Part shown: piece after piece, positions 41,111-53,617 of the stretch
How positions within the stretch are numbered: position 1 is the stretch's first letter
How the letters are laid out: every line of letters begins with the position of its first letter
Assembly: GCA_022747635.1 (NCBI GenBank)
Contig: JAKTNV010000165.1
Coordinates: forward strand, 124,001 to 188,000
Direction: 5' to 3'
Length of the DNA: 64,000 nt
From: Hetaerina americana
Taxonomy: Eukaryota > Arthropoda > Insecta > Odonata > Calopterygidae
Position numbers and translations under genes: made by a program
Notes under the pieces: generated by a model
Seen by the model: only the letters and a program-made list of their open reading frames with translations
What the model was told of the DNA's origin: nothing
Database searches by the model: none

Positions 41111-42672
41111 AATCTAAATAATACTATTTATTGTGGAATTTGATCAACTTACAGCGCATTTCATATTGTGGACATTCAAATGTAAAACTGTATATTTTTT
41201 TACACTGTTTTTGTAACACTGATTGTTTATTGAGAGATGAGTAAGGTGGAAATGAAATCCTATGAGTTTGGTGCATTCATCAAAATAAATCCAAGAACGC
41301 CACATTAAAACTGCTAATTCTTCAAGGAAATTTGACAGAAATTATGATGGCTGCCATTTTATTATGTTTGCACATTTTGGTCTACTAAATTCTCCATTAT
41401 CAAAGGACAATTGATGCATGATCGTTCATCATACTTAATGCGAATTTAACAGTTTAAATGAGCGTGCCATTATATTGGTGATGTTAAACATTTTTATATT
41501 ATTGTACACAAACACTCAATCTCAAGGAGACTTCTTATTGTCTTACATTGCTCCAATATTTAATTAAATTTTGTTTCCATTGATTCTGAATTTGTATAAA
41601 AATAAAGCCCGTCTAAATGCAAAGTGTACTCAATTAAACTGCATATAATCAACCATTATCGGTTTGCTGTGAAAGTGAGTACATTAAATGCATTTGAAAT
41701 ATAAAGTTTACACTTGTACCCTTAAAAAATGGCATTTTCAAGAATAAAAGCAATGCCAATCGAACAGAAAGTAGAAGAAGAAATGAATTCAGGTCACAAT
41801 CACCATAATTAAAAAGGAGTTTTTCACAACAGCAAGGGATTTGTGGCGTTAATAGGATTATTTGCGAATTGATTCAGCATATTAAATAAAATGGTCCCTC
41901 ACTACAGAACACAATAAAAATCTAATTTTGCGTTAACTACTTAAATATCGAATCTTCTTATTTATAACCGTTGTATTTTAACTATCCATTTTGAATGATT
42001 TGGACTCAATATATCGTTTGATCATTGCGCATGTGAAATAATACTATTTTCTAAACATTATTGACGATGTTTATAGCTGTCGTTTGACACTTGACTCCCG
42101 TTCAATTCTACCAAAAACGTACGATCTTAACTACTTCAAAAAGGAACATTTACAAATATATTTTCTACAGAGATTGATACTGCAGTCAATTCAAGCAGAG
42201 CCCAAAGCAATTAAAACATGACTATCTCAGCAGCAAGTATTATTGTTGTGTATGTAATTAGGTGTTCTCCAAATTTAAAAGGCATATATCTCACAAATGA
42301 TGTCACCCGTCCATTCTTTCCAAAATACATTCACTAAGATTAGCAACCTGAAGCAGTATATCCTTGTTTACGCAAATGAGAAGCCATACCATTATGAAAT
42401 TTGCTCCATGTCATTCAGTTGGAAAGGAAAGCCTATGGTCTGTGAGTGTGTAAAGAATGCTTTTTCTGAAGTACGCAATAATGTTTGTTTTGATTCGTTC
42501 ATTTGGTGACGCTGTAGCCGTGGCAACAGTAACAAACAAGTGAGGAATGAAAAGTTTCGAATTAGATTGAGAATAAGATCTAATTTTAAAGAGAAATAAA
42601 GTATGCTCTATGGATACTATATTTTCGTTTATTAGGTATAAAGATCAAATACTGAAAAGGAAAATCAAATTA
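41111..42672. repeat. AT-rich spacer, unit 1
   Basis: About 1.56 kb with no gene. Its last 450 bases have a diverged relative at 19800-20450. A 70-codon frame (42297-42509) is conserved in units 1 and 2 but broken in unit 4, and I see no domain in it. Confidence 0.65.
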
Positions 42673-42682
42673 TTGGACATGT
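42673..42682. repeat. 10-bp direct repeat, left (TTGGACATGT)
   Basis: Identical to 46671-46680, flanking the inserted gypsy element; the undisturbed units have this site once. Confidence 0.8.
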
Positions 42683-42914
42683 TTGCATGATGTTTGCGGC
42701 TCTTTCGGTGGCGCGGCACCCTCGAGAGGAACGCTCCCGTTTCCGAGGCCATTCCCGTTCCCGCAGCCAATCTCGCGGCTCTGAAGACGGACCATCAGGA
42801 CGCCGTACGACGCCACAACTCTGCTGGTATCACCGGAAGTTTGGTGCCGACGCGCGGCACTGCACCCAGCCGTGCTCATTCCAGGTGCCGGAAAACACCA
42901 CGGGCGCTCGGTAG
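42683..42914 (+). pseudogene. Gag C-terminal fragment of the inserted gypsy element
   Basis: Frame open from the junction to the stop at 42912-42914. Arg/Ser-rich (RGHSRSRSQSRGS), then [18 protein letters not shown], a Cys/His motif that replaces CCHC knuckles in many arthropod gypsy Gag proteins. The protease-pol frame overlaps it in the -1 phase, consistent with frameshift expression, though no canonical slippery heptamer is clear. Confidence 0.75.
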
Positions 42915-45900
42915 ACGCGGCCGCCGACCTTAGCCCTACAGCAAGCCGCCTCTTCGTTACGGACACGACCACAAAGGTACAGTTTCTTGTTGACACTGGT
43001 GCTGACCTTTCTGTGTTTCCCCTATCGCTCGTCAAAAGTCCTAGACAGCGGACCGACTACCAACTTTTTGCTGCCAACAATTCCGTAATAAATACGTACG
43101 GTTGGGAAGTATTAAACCTAAATTTCGGTCTGCGCCGCGACTTCACGTGGAGGTTTGTTGTGGCAGACGTTGCACAGCCTATTATCGGAGTGGACTTTTT
43201 GACGCATTTCAGTCTTTTGGTGGACGTTAAGAATTCTCGTCTTACAGACAGTTCGACGACAATTTCCGTCGCCGGAAATATTGTACGCCTCCCGGCAACG
43301 CAGATAAAGGCGGTAGTCGGAGAAACCCGTTTTCACGTTCTTCTCTCGCGCTTTCCCGAAATTACGCGTCCAGCAGGGACACCCGGTCATGCGTCCCACT
43401 CCACAGTGCATTTCATTCGCACGACCGCAGGTCAGCCGGTGTCATGTAAACCACGTAGGCTCGCTCCCGACAAACTTGCCGCAGCCAAACGGGAATTTGA
43501 ATTAATGGTGCGATTAGGGACAGCCCGCCGCTCGGATAGCTGTTGGTCCTCCGCCCTCCCCCTTGTGCCCAAGAAGGGAGACGAGTGGCGCCCATGCGGG
43601 GATTATCGCGCGTTAAACGCTAGGACCATCCCCGATCGCTATCCTGTCCCCCATATCGAGGATTTCGCTGCATCCCTCAATGGTGCTCGTGTTTTCTCCA
43701 CCATTGACCTCGTGAGGGCATATAACCAAATACCTGTGAACCCGGAAGACATACCGAAGACTGCAATCACGACCCCCTTTGGGTTGTTTGAATTTCCCTT
43801 TATGTCATATGGACTGCGAAACGCCGCACAGACTTTCCAACGTTTCCTCGACGAGGCACTCAGAGGCCTCTCCTTCTGCTACGTCTATTTAGACGATATT
43901 TTGGTCGCCTCCCAAAATGAGGACGAACATGAGCATCACCTGCGTGAGCTTTTTGGCAGATTAAAATCATACGGTGTGCTCATTAATCCTGCAAAGTGTG
44001 TTTTTGGTGTTCCCAATGTCAAGTTTTTAGGATATAGTGTAAGTGCCGAGGGTACAACGCCTTTAAGTGACAAAGTGAGTGCTATCGCAGACTTCCCACT
44101 CCCTGTGACGGTGAAACAGCTCCGCCAATTCTTGGGGATGCTGAATTTTTATAGAAGATTCCTTCCCCATGCCGCCGACTTACAGGCCCCCCTCAGTGAA
44201 GTGCTACGCGGTGGTGTACACGGCCGCGACAAAGTGGATTGGACGCCCGAACTGCGCCTTTCTTTTCAGCGGTGTAAAGACGCTCTTTCGAACTTTGTGC
44301 TTCTCGCCCATCCGGCCCCCTCCCTTCCCCTCGGCCTGTTTACCGACGCCTCAGACTTCACCCTGGGAGCTGTGCTCCAGCAGCGCACTGAAGCGGGGGG
44401 CAACCGCTTGGTTTTTTCTCCAAAAAACTAAGCTCGGCCGAGAGAAACTACAGCCCTTACGACAGGGAGCTCCTGGCGATTTATCGGGCGGTCCGGTATT
44501 TTCGCCACATGGTGGAGGGTCGGAATTTTACAATTTTTACAGACCACAAGCCGATAGTGTACGCGTTCCAGCAAAAACCTGACAGATGTTCGCCCCGTCA
44601 ATTCCGCTACCTCGACCTGATCGGCCAATACTCGACAGACATTCGTCACGTAGCCGGCGCGGATAATGTCGTGGCGGACGCTTTATCGCGCATCGATTCC
44701 TTGTCCTCCGCGGTAAATTTTGAGGAGTTAGGCCGTGCACAGGAGGCAGACGCTGAACTTGCTGCGCTCCTTAAGAACGAAGAGTCTTCCCTCAAGCTCA
44801 GAAGACTTCCTGTTCCCGGTTGTGCTGTGCACTTGTTTTGTGACACTTCCACCCCTTGTGCTCGCCCATACGTCACTCCCGCATTCCGGCGTCAGGCGTT
44901 TGATTCGCTTCATAACCTGGCGCATCCCGGAGCGAAAGCGACGATAAAACTCGTGACATCGCGTTTCGTGTGGCCCTCTATTAGGAAAGACTGCCGCGAA
45001 TGGGCACGCGCGTGCATCCCGTGCCAACAGGCAAAAGTGACTCGTCATGTTGCCTCCCCTGTGCGCAATTTCCCGTCTCCAGGACGGAGATTCGAGCACG
45101 TCCACATCGATTTGGTCGGACCTCTCCCAAGTTCACGTGGATTTCGATATTGCCTTACGTGCGTGGACCGTTTCACCCGATGGCCCGAGGCAATACCGAT
45201 TGGTGACATTTCGGCCGAGACAGTGGAATTCGCTTTCTTTAGCGGATGGATGTCGCGTTTCGGCTCACCCCAACGCATCACTACCGACCAAGGACGGCAG
45301 TTTGAAAGCAACCTCTTCCGCCAGCTCTCCCTCATGGCCGGCGCGGAGCATTTCAGGACGACAGCATACCATCCTGAGGCGAACGGGATGGTAGAACGGT
45401 TCCATCGACAGCTGAAGGCCGCCATCCGTTGCCACGGGACCACTCAGTGGGTGGACGTACTTCCTGCCATCCTCCTGGGATTCCGCGCCTCCTGGAAGGA
45501 AGACCTAGATGCCTCCACTGCAGAGTTAGTGTATGGGGAGCCTCTCCGCCTTCCCGGAGAATTCCTCTCACCAACCTCTCCATCGCAGCCAGCTGACACC
45601 ACCTTCATGTCCCAGTTGCGCGAGCATTTCCGGGAGTTGAGCCCTCGCCCCGCTGCCCGCCACGGTTCCCGTCAGGTCTTCATCTTCAAAGACTTGCCAA
45701 CGGCGTCCCACGTCTTCGTCTGGCACGGCCCCCCGCGGGGTTCTCTTCAGCTGCCGTATGACGGGCCGTTTAAAGTTTTAGAACGGAATGATAAGGCGTA
45801 CAAAGTCCGCTTACCAAACCGTGATGTGTTCATTTCTCTCGACAGACTCAAACCTGCCTTTACGGTATCCAACCTAACAATTTATAACCACCAGGCAGCT

Positions 45901-46110
45901 CTACCGCTTCACCACACCGCGCCACAGCTGGAGGCAGCAGAACCGGACGAAAGACGGCCTGCCGCCTTCACATCGCGCCCAGCTGCGCTGCCTGCACCGC
46001 CAGACCCTCAGCCCCCAGGTGCTGCACTGCGCACACAGCGCAGCGAACGGACAACCCGATCTGGGAGACACGTGCGCTTTCCGTCGCATCTTGAAGAATT
46101 TCAACTATAA
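42872..46110 (+). pseudogene. pol: Pol polyprotein (protease, RT, RNase H, integrase), one frameshift
   Basis: Nearly intact Ty3/gypsy Pol. Protease: [69 protein letters not shown] and [11 protein letters not shown] (catalytic DD). RNase [29 protein letters not shown] and [11 protein letters not shown]. Integrase: finger [12 protein letters not shown] ... CIPCQQAK, triad Asp in VHIDLVGPL, Asp in ITTDQGRQF, Glu in [10 protein letters not shown], then [10 protein letters not shown] (GPY/F motif) and a Pro-rich tail. The frame breaks once, in a T run at about 44410-44415 (six T where seven would keep frame). No chromodomain, no env. Apparently young. Confidence 0.92.
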
Positions 46111-46283
46111 TTTTCTCTTTTTTTTTCTCTTTTTCTTTCGTTGTCTTGACTTCATTACCTAACCTGTCATGCTTCCACCACCGCTACACCCTCCTTCCTT
46201 GCCGCTCACCCGTTATCACCTCCTGTTTCCACAATTTTTCCAATGTCTACTAATCACCAGGGACTATAAAACAACCAAGGGGG
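46111..46283 (+). other. 3' UTR and polypurine tract of the inserted gypsy element
   Basis: Pyrimidine-rich after the pol stop. The likely polypurine tract is AAGGGGG at 46277-46283. A TATA-like ACTATAAAAC at about 46263 lies upstream of it and leaves some doubt about the LTR start. Confidence 0.55.
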
Positions 46284-46670
46284 TGGTGTGGCGGCTCAAC
46301 CCTTGAATCATCATTGAGCGCCATTGCGAACGCGCCTTCGCCGGCAAGTGTTTTGGCTTCCGGCGTTCGCCACCAGGGTCCGCCGCCAGGGCGCCACCAC
46401 GCCGCCAGAGCCACTCTCACTCCCAGTCTCACTCTCACTCTCTCTCTGACTGGCTCTGGACCGTCACGCGCGCCGCCATCGTGGTCAACCCAAGGACGCT
46501 GCTACCTGGTGAAGGATTCTCTCCTGGCTTCGCCACCGCACGGCCGAATATTTACTGAATAATTACTGTTCAATCGCCTCATCAAGGTTTTAATTTTCTG
46601 AGCACAATACACTTTGTTAATTGTTAGGAGGTGTCATTATTTCCACCACGATACCTCCTTCAATAGTATT
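46284..46670 (+). repeat. Probable 3' LTR of the inserted gypsy element
   Basis: Begins TGGTGTGGCGGCTC after the polypurine tract; about 380 bases. It contains a CT-rich run (CACTCTCACTCTCTCTCTGA) and a small hairpin AGGAGGT/ACCTCCT near its end. The TG...CA right end is not certain, and the 5' LTR needed for comparison is absent. Confidence 0.55.
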
Positions 46671-46680
46671 TTGGACATGT
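46671..46680. repeat. 10-bp direct repeat, right (TTGGACATGT)
   Basis: Second copy of 42673-42682, continuing into unit 2. Confidence 0.8.
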
Positions 46681-47025
46681 GCGGAGACATACAAACGTTT
46701 GACTTTCCTTTCTCCACAAATATATAATGGCAATTGAAGATGTTTTTCTTTCTTGCAAGCAAGAAAGTCATTTCATGATGTGTCCGGGCTTCCTGTTGGT
46801 AATATAATAAATAAATGAATGAATAAATTTACCATACATGGGAAGGAGTGTAAAAAATACATAAAATATGTAATTATATTTAAGAATGCGACCCATTGCC
46901 TATTAGTGTGAACGCCGGGGCTATCTTTCCAGTAATGCAAGTTAATATCTTGTAGTTTCATTGTGGCTCTTTTTCTTCTTAGTTTCCAAATTTCCGCGAG
47001 CTTTGATGGCACTTAAGGTGATGAC

Positions 47026-47067
47026 GCATCGATGTTGCTGACGACCCATCGTCAGCAACATCGATGC
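47026..47067. repeat. Hairpin in unit 2, 17-bp perfect arms
   Basis: GCATCGATGTTGCTGAC at 47026-47042 and its exact complement at 47051-47067, loop of 8 bases. Confidence 0.88.
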
Positions 47068-47068
47068 A

Positions 47069-47480
47069 CCAACCCACAAGCTACCGCAATTTGTTGCGCA
47101 TGCTCTTCAACTCTACGCCAGAAAAACTGACTTTTTTGCTAAAACTTCCATGGATTTCATTCACATTATTCGGAATGCTGAAGTCCAAGAAGTAAACAAG
47201 CTGGTGAACTTTGATGTCATCTCCTTGTTAACAAATACGCCCATTGATGACTCCATGCTACTCATCAAAAACCTCACCTCACAGGGATTAGCTAAGGATA
47301 AACCTGGACCTCGCAAATTCTACCTCAGGAACTCATACTTCCTTTAAAATGATAAGCACATTGAACATCATGAAAGTGCAGCCATGGGATCATCCCTCTC
47401 TTCCGTACTAACCAACATTTTCATTGAGATCTCTCAGCTGAAGGAAATGGTCTTACCCAAAGAAACCAACCCGTATTGAT
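47069..47480 (+). pseudogene. Penelope-like RT fragment, unit 2
   Basis: Best-preserved copy: 47150-47347 is open through VNKLVNFDVISLLTNTPIDD and GLAKDKPGPRKFYLRNSYFL before a stop. Otherwise as in unit 1. Confidence 0.8.
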
Positions 47481-47764
47481 AGTTGGGGTTTTTGGATGCA
47501 TCAACCACTGTCGTTGTTTTTGCACTACTTTTTAAAACATTTAAAACCTCAATCCAATTTTGATAAATACGTCAATGCATAAAAAACATGTAAATAGTTA
47601 AAAACAAAATTATTTAAAAAAAAAGAAACGGAAACTCAAGTTGTCCGTTCAGGTAAGTTTCCTTTAAAAACTCGGAAACCTTACCTAAAAAGTTGGGGTC
47701 CTCTCCTAAACTATTGCTTAAATTATCTCATATTTTAAAAAAGGTATTTGGCCTTTTATAATTT

Positions 47765-48350
47765 ATTTCTGAGTCACAATCAGGTGCAAGTTACAAACAT
47801 TGCAGCAAGGTTGCACTTTTGTCTCCATGAAGAGTGCGTGAGGGCTAAGTGCCCTATTCTCATGCGCGTGATCCTGACCTCTTCCCTCTGAATGTTCAAG
47901 ATGGAAGAGGGCCCTGTCAAAACAACCAAATTTATGGCCTTAACTTCCTCTTTTTGCAAGAATCACCAAGCTTCCTTCCACTGGTTCAGAACCAAATTCA
48001 GCAAGGCAGCCCCGACATCCAGCACAGGAATCAAAGCTGAGTCTGTTTTGAGATTGACCAGGTCTTCATTTGCTGCTTTGCCAGGTATAATAGATCTCCT
48101 GAACCATCAGGTGCATTGTTGACAAGACTGATATGGATTATAAGGAAATCAATGAGTGCGAACAGATGAGAGAAGAGCCATTACATTCTCTTATGTCTTT
48201 TAGGGCCCTCTTGATAGCTGACAGTTTGGCTGTGAACTCCTCAATCATCTCTTAACTCTCCCCCAACCTCCGATCAACACCCTCCGCCAACCTCTGGATC
48301 ACAGTCTCCCTCAATCAATGACAAATCATCAACCGCAAATATAAGAACTG
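47765..48350 (-). pseudogene. LINE RNase H fragment, unit 2
   Basis: As unit 1, but with an 84-bp internal deletion that removes the GHVGIPG block. Confidence 0.75.
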
Positions 48351-48359
48351 CTCTATTGA

Positions 48360-50211
48360 GCATAATTACGAAACTTCTCTCTCCTACTGACAATAAAACC
48401 CTTATTAGCATCATAACCAATGACCTTATACCAGCCCTTCTTCAACTTGTAAATGGTGCCTAATTCACAAATAAACAACCACTTCCTTAAAGTTTTACAA
48501 TGGAACATAAATGGCATAAAATACAAAAAACAAAAGCTGGAAAAACCACTACTACACAAAGGCGAGCCCTTCATAAGCTCCTATTTACCAAAAATATTGC
48601 AATTCACTCACCGCCATTCCCTACCCACTTCCATCATCACCCCCACTCCTCCGATATCCTGGATGTAGTTCTATTATTCGCAGATATCGCATTCCAAATC
48701 CTTAACCTAGATAACTCAGCCTCGGACCACTGCCCCATATTTTACTGCGTTCCTACCCTCCTTCATACAACTAGAAGAGTTAACTGGAAACTATTTAAAG
48801 AAAACTGCTTAGCCATTAACCTTGTCCCATCTCCTGCTAGCACTCCAGACAGCATAGAGAAAGCGGCTCAAGATTTTACAAGCACCTTAACCAAAATCAT
48901 TCATCGCTCTTGCTACCCTCCTTCTCCGGCCTCAATCGCTGGTGCCACACTACCTCCGGATATTTTGCACTTGATTTCACTTAGAAACAAGGCAAGAGCC
49001 CTCTGGCAACGCAATAATCTCCGCCAAGATAAAATCGGCTTCTGTACACTTTGAAACCTTGTAACATACAAAACTAGAAAACATTGGGAAAAAACTTGGC
49101 ATGAGAAAATAAGTTCACTCTCACATAAGGATAATTCGGTATGGACCCTAGCCCACTGTCCGCAAAGGAAAAAGGTACCCACCCCGCCAATACCACATAA
49201 TGGGAGAGCACTATACGATGACAGCAACAAAGCAAATACCTCTGCCGACTCCTTCGAATGCATTTTTAAAACAATAATACATCCTTGTTGGATTCAGAAG
49301 CGTTGATCAGTGTCTATGGCCTGTCACTTTGCCCATTCCACATATTCCCGGAAATTACTCCTCAAGGACTTTACTCCATTATGTCCCACTCCAAAACAAA
49401 GTCATCACCGGGACCCGATCAAATCTCCTACCTTCACCTGATAAACCTTCATAAATCTTTTATCAAACACCTACTCTCTATCCTCAACACCTGTCTTTCC
49501 CAATCGTACTTCCCAAAGGCATTGAAAACGGCTAAGATAATACTCCTTCCAAAACCCGAAAAAAATCCTTCTTATATCCTGAACTATAGACCCAGTGGCC
49601 TACTCCCACGCATGGGCAAACTTCTAGAAAAATGCATCTTAAACAGGCTACAAGAAGAAATCTCGGCCCTAGACTTGATCAGACCTGAGCAAACTGGCTT
49701 CCGCCGTCGCCATTCCACGACTCAGCAAATAAAAAGATTGGTTGAACTGATCACTTTCGGCTTCCACATCCACAAGCACACCCAAGTAGTCTTCCTTGAT
49801 TTCCAAAGAGCTTTTGACAAGTTCTGGCGAACTGGTTTAATACATAAACTGCTTACAACGGACATATCAGTATACCTAAATAAGACCATCCCCTCCTTTC
49901 TTTCAAACCGCACATTCTTTCTAGCCCTTAACAATGCCAAATCAACTACCCAGTCCATATCCGCAGGCTTTCTCCAAGGATCAATTTTGTCACCCATCCT
50001 ATTCAACCTCTACATTAACGACCTCCCCTCCGACCCAAAAGCTACCTCCATGCGGATGACTCAGCTAGAGCGTCAACTTCCTTTGACCCAAATCATGCCG
50101 CAAAAAATGTCCAAGAACACCTTAAGAGCATAGCAGAGTGGATGACCGATTGGAAACTAACCATTAACACCGCAAAATGCGTAAACGTAAACTACGCCAG
50201 AAAATCGAAGA
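48360..50211 (+). pseudogene. Endonuclease-deleted Jockey-type ORF2, unit 2
   Basis: As unit 1. Here RT is open as one 282-codon frame (49285-50133) through GFLQGSILSPILFNLYIND. Shares GTACACTTT and ACATACAAAAC with unit 4 after the endonuclease segment. Confidence 0.87.
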
Positions 50212-50900
50212 ATGGAATTCGTAAAATTAATTAGGTTTGCGGATGACCAAGCTTTAGTTTGTCAGTCAGCCAAGGGGTTGTAAGGATTGCTGAGTGAATT
50301 GGAAATTCAGGGCGACAGGTATGGGATGAGAATCAATATTAATAAAACAAAGGTTATGCAATTTTCTAGAAAGAAAAAAGCTCAGCTAAACATTAAAATA
50401 GGAGGGCAAAAACTAATGCAGATGGAACAGTTCACGTATCTCTGAAGCATTTGGACGAATACGGTCCTAGCAGTTGGGACGTATGGAGAAGAATTACACT
50501 AGGGACAGAGGCTTTCATAAGGAGGAGAGAGTTGACGAATGGGACGTTGAGTAAGGATATTAAAAAAAGACTCGTGAAACTTTTGATATGGTGCATAGTT
50601 ATATACGGAAATGTGGTGATTGAAGCAGGAGGATAGTCGTGGACTGGAGGCTTTTGACATGTGGGTGTGGAGAAAATGGAGAAGGTGAAATGGACCGAGA
50701 AGAAAACCAATGAGAAAGTACTTGGTATGGTGGGTGAAGAGAGGGGTTGGTTGGGAGAAATCCTATTGAGGCAGTAAAAATGGATGAAGGGCATATTGAC
50801 CGACAGGGGACTGTTCAAGATGGTAATAGAGGGGAGAATGTTGGGCAAGCAAGAAAAGGGAATGAACAGGATAAGGATGTTTCATTTAAGGATTCAAATT
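50212..50900 (+). pseudogene. RTE-like 3' fragment, unit 2
   Basis: As unit 1, including the TAA after QSAKGL. Confidence 0.8.
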
Positions 50901-51179
50901 CCTTCTAGATTATTATTATTAGGAGTTAATTTCATTATTTCCTTGAAAATTGTATCTTAGCACAAAAGTCTGATTTACCTAATTTCTCTTAAATTTTTAG
51001 TAGTTCTAAGGTTAATTTGTTTATAAAGACATGGCCTAATTCGGCTTCTAATAATAATTTCAATTCCCATGTTTTCATGAAGAATTTCTAGTCTTTGAGC
51101 TATTTTGGGTATCATCATGATACCTGATTTGCCCTGTAAAATTAAACCTACATATGTTTTATATCCTTATCATGCTTTG

Positions 51180-51660
51180 TGTGTGCAAAAATATCAAAAT
51201 CTAGAAGATGCAAAGGTACGATTCAGAGCCACTCAAAGACAGGCTAAGCAGGCAGGTTTCATATTAATCATTTACGTTTAAATTCTAACAAAACTCAGCA
51301 TATTGTATGCAGTTATAGTATATAAAAATGTACTGATGTTGAAAATTCTAAAATACTAGGAATTAATATAGATAGGAAACTAAACAGGGAGACTCACATC
51401 AGTCAGATCTGTAATGAACTGATTAAAGCTCAACTCTCTCATTTCAAATGAGTATTGTTTAACACTTGACCACGTCTTCTTTCCATGTCATTTGAATTAC
51501 AGTGATGAGTTATGGGGTCATTTCCCAAAACATGTCATACGAATCTTGCTACTACCCAGGAGAGATTTTTCCTCCCTTGCTAATACACCACAACGTGATT
51601 TCTGCAGACCATTTTTAATTAGCTGTGGAGTCATGATTGTACACCATGAGGGGTAGCAAA
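51180..51660 (+). pseudogene. PHD-LINE RT 3' fragment, unit 2
   Basis: As unit 1, with a two-base loss at GGGGTAGCAAATC. Confidence 0.78.
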
Positions 51661-53222
51661 TCTAAATAATACTATTTATTGTGGAATTTGATCAACTTAC
51701 AGCGCATTTCATATTGTGGACATTCAAATGTAAAACTGTATATTTTTTTACACTGTTTTTGTAACACTGATTGTTTATTGAGAAATGAGTAAGGTGGAAA
51801 TGAAATCCTATGAGTTTGGTGCATTCATCAAAATAAATCCAAGAACGCTACATTAAAACTGCTAATTCTTCAAGGAAATTTGACAGAAATTATGATGGCT
51901 GCCATTTTATTATGTTTGCACATTTTGGTCTACTAAATTCTCCATTATCAAAGGACAATTGATGCATGATCGTTCATCATACTTAATGCGAATTTAACAG
52001 TTTAAATGAGCGTGCCATTATATTGGTGATGTTAAACATTTTTATATTATTGTACACAAACACTCAATCTCAAGGAGACTTCTTATTGTCTTACATTGCT
52101 CCAATATTTAATTAAATTTTGTTTCCATTGATTCTGAATTTGTATAAAAATAAAGCCCGTCTAAATGCATAGTGTACTCAATTAAACTGCATATTATCAA
52201 CCATTATCGGTTTGCTGTGAAAGTGAGTACATTAAATGCATTTGAAATATAAAGTTCACACTTGTATCCTTAAAAAATGGCATTTTCAAGAATAAAAGCA
52301 ATGCCAATCGAACAGAAAGTAGAAGAAGAAATGAATTCAGGTCACAATCACCATAATTAAAAAGGAGTTTTTCACAACAGCAAGGGATTTGTGGCGTTAA
52401 TAGGATTATTTGCGAATTGATTCAGCATATTAAATAAAATGGTCCCTCACTACAGAACACAATAAAAATCTAATTTTGCGTTAACTACTTAAATATCGAA
52501 TCTTCCTATTTATAACCGTTGTATTTTAACTATCCATTTTGAATGATTTGGACTCAATATATCGTTTGATCATTGCGCATGTGAAATAATACTATTTTCT
52601 AAACATTATTGACGATGTTTATAGTTGTCGTTTGACACTTGACTCCCGTTCAATTCTACCAAAAACGTACGATCTTAACTACTTCAAAAAGGAACGTTTA
52701 CAAATATATTTTCTACAGAGATTGATACTGCAGTCAATTCAAGCAGAGCCCAAAGCAATTAAAACATGACCATCTCAGCAGCAAGTATTATTGTTGTGTA
52801 TGTAATTAGGTGTTCTCCAAATTTAAAAGGCATATATCTCACAAATGATGTCACCCGTCCATTCTTTCCAAAATACATTCACTAAGATTAGCAACCTGAA
52901 GCAGTATATCCTTGTTTACGCAAATGAGAAGCCATACCATTATGAAATTTGCTCCATGTCATTCAGTTGGAAAGGAAAGCCTATGGTCTGTGAGTGTGTA
53001 AAGAATGCTTTTTCTGAAGTACGCAATAATGTTTGTTTTGATTCGTTCATTTGGTGACGCTGTAGCCGTGGCAACAGTAACAAATAAGTGAGGAATGAAA
53101 AGTTTCGAATTAGATTGAGAATAAGATCTAATTTTAAAGAGAAATAAAGTATGCTCTATGGATACTATATTTTCGTTTATTAGGTATAAAGATCAAATAC
53201 TGAAAAGGAAAATCAAATTTTT
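51661..53222. repeat. AT-rich spacer, unit 2
   Basis: As unit 1; the 70-codon frame at 52845-53057 is the same protein as in unit 1. Confidence 0.65.
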
Positions 53223-53575
53223 GGACATGTGCGGAGACATACAAACGTTTGACTTTCCTTTCTCCACAAATATATAATGGCAATTGAAGATGTTTTTCTT
53301 TCTTGCAAGCAAGAAAGTCATTTCATGATGTATCCGGGCTTCCTGTTGGTAATATAATAAATAAATGAATGAATAAATTTACCATACATGGGAAGGAGTG
53401 TAAAAAATACATAAAATATGTAATTATATTTAAGAATGCGACCCATTGCCTATTAGTGTGAACGCCTGGGCTATCTTTCCAGTAATGCAAGTTAATATCT
53501 TGTAGTTTCATTGTGGTTCTTTTTCTTCTTAGTTTCCAAATTTCCGCGTGCTTTGATGGCACTTAAGGTGTTGAC

Positions 53576-53617
53576 GCATCGATGTTGCTGACGACCCATC
53601 ATCAGCAAAATCGATGC
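53576..53617. repeat. Hairpin in unit 3, imperfect
   Basis: Right arm reads CAGCAAAATCGATGC, one mismatch to the left arm. Confidence 0.78.

Larger units (their letters stand above)
35960..42672 (+). repeat. Array unit 1
   Basis: The first unit; its left edge lies in RTE copy 2 at about 35960 and begins with 80 bases that belong to the end of the unit (TATGCTCTATGGATACTATA). Length from motif to motif without the insertion is 6,636 bases. Confidence 0.9.
42683..46670 (+). mobile_element. Gypsy-type LTR retrotransposon without env, 5' truncated
   Basis: Starts abruptly in the 3' part of gag and continues through full-length protease, RT, RNase H and integrase to a probable 3' LTR. GC-richer than its surroundings. 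It is present between units 1 and 2 only, so it is later than the array expansion or lies outside the amplified part. The missing 5' LTR and half of gag are unusual for an LTR element flanked by a direct repeat. Confidence 0.88.
46673..53222 (+). repeat. Array unit 2
   Basis: 6,550 bases. Same modules as unit 1. It lacks 84 bases of the RNase H fragment after 48084 and is the only unit whose Penelope frame reads through (AAA for TAA after GLAKD). Confidence 0.93.
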
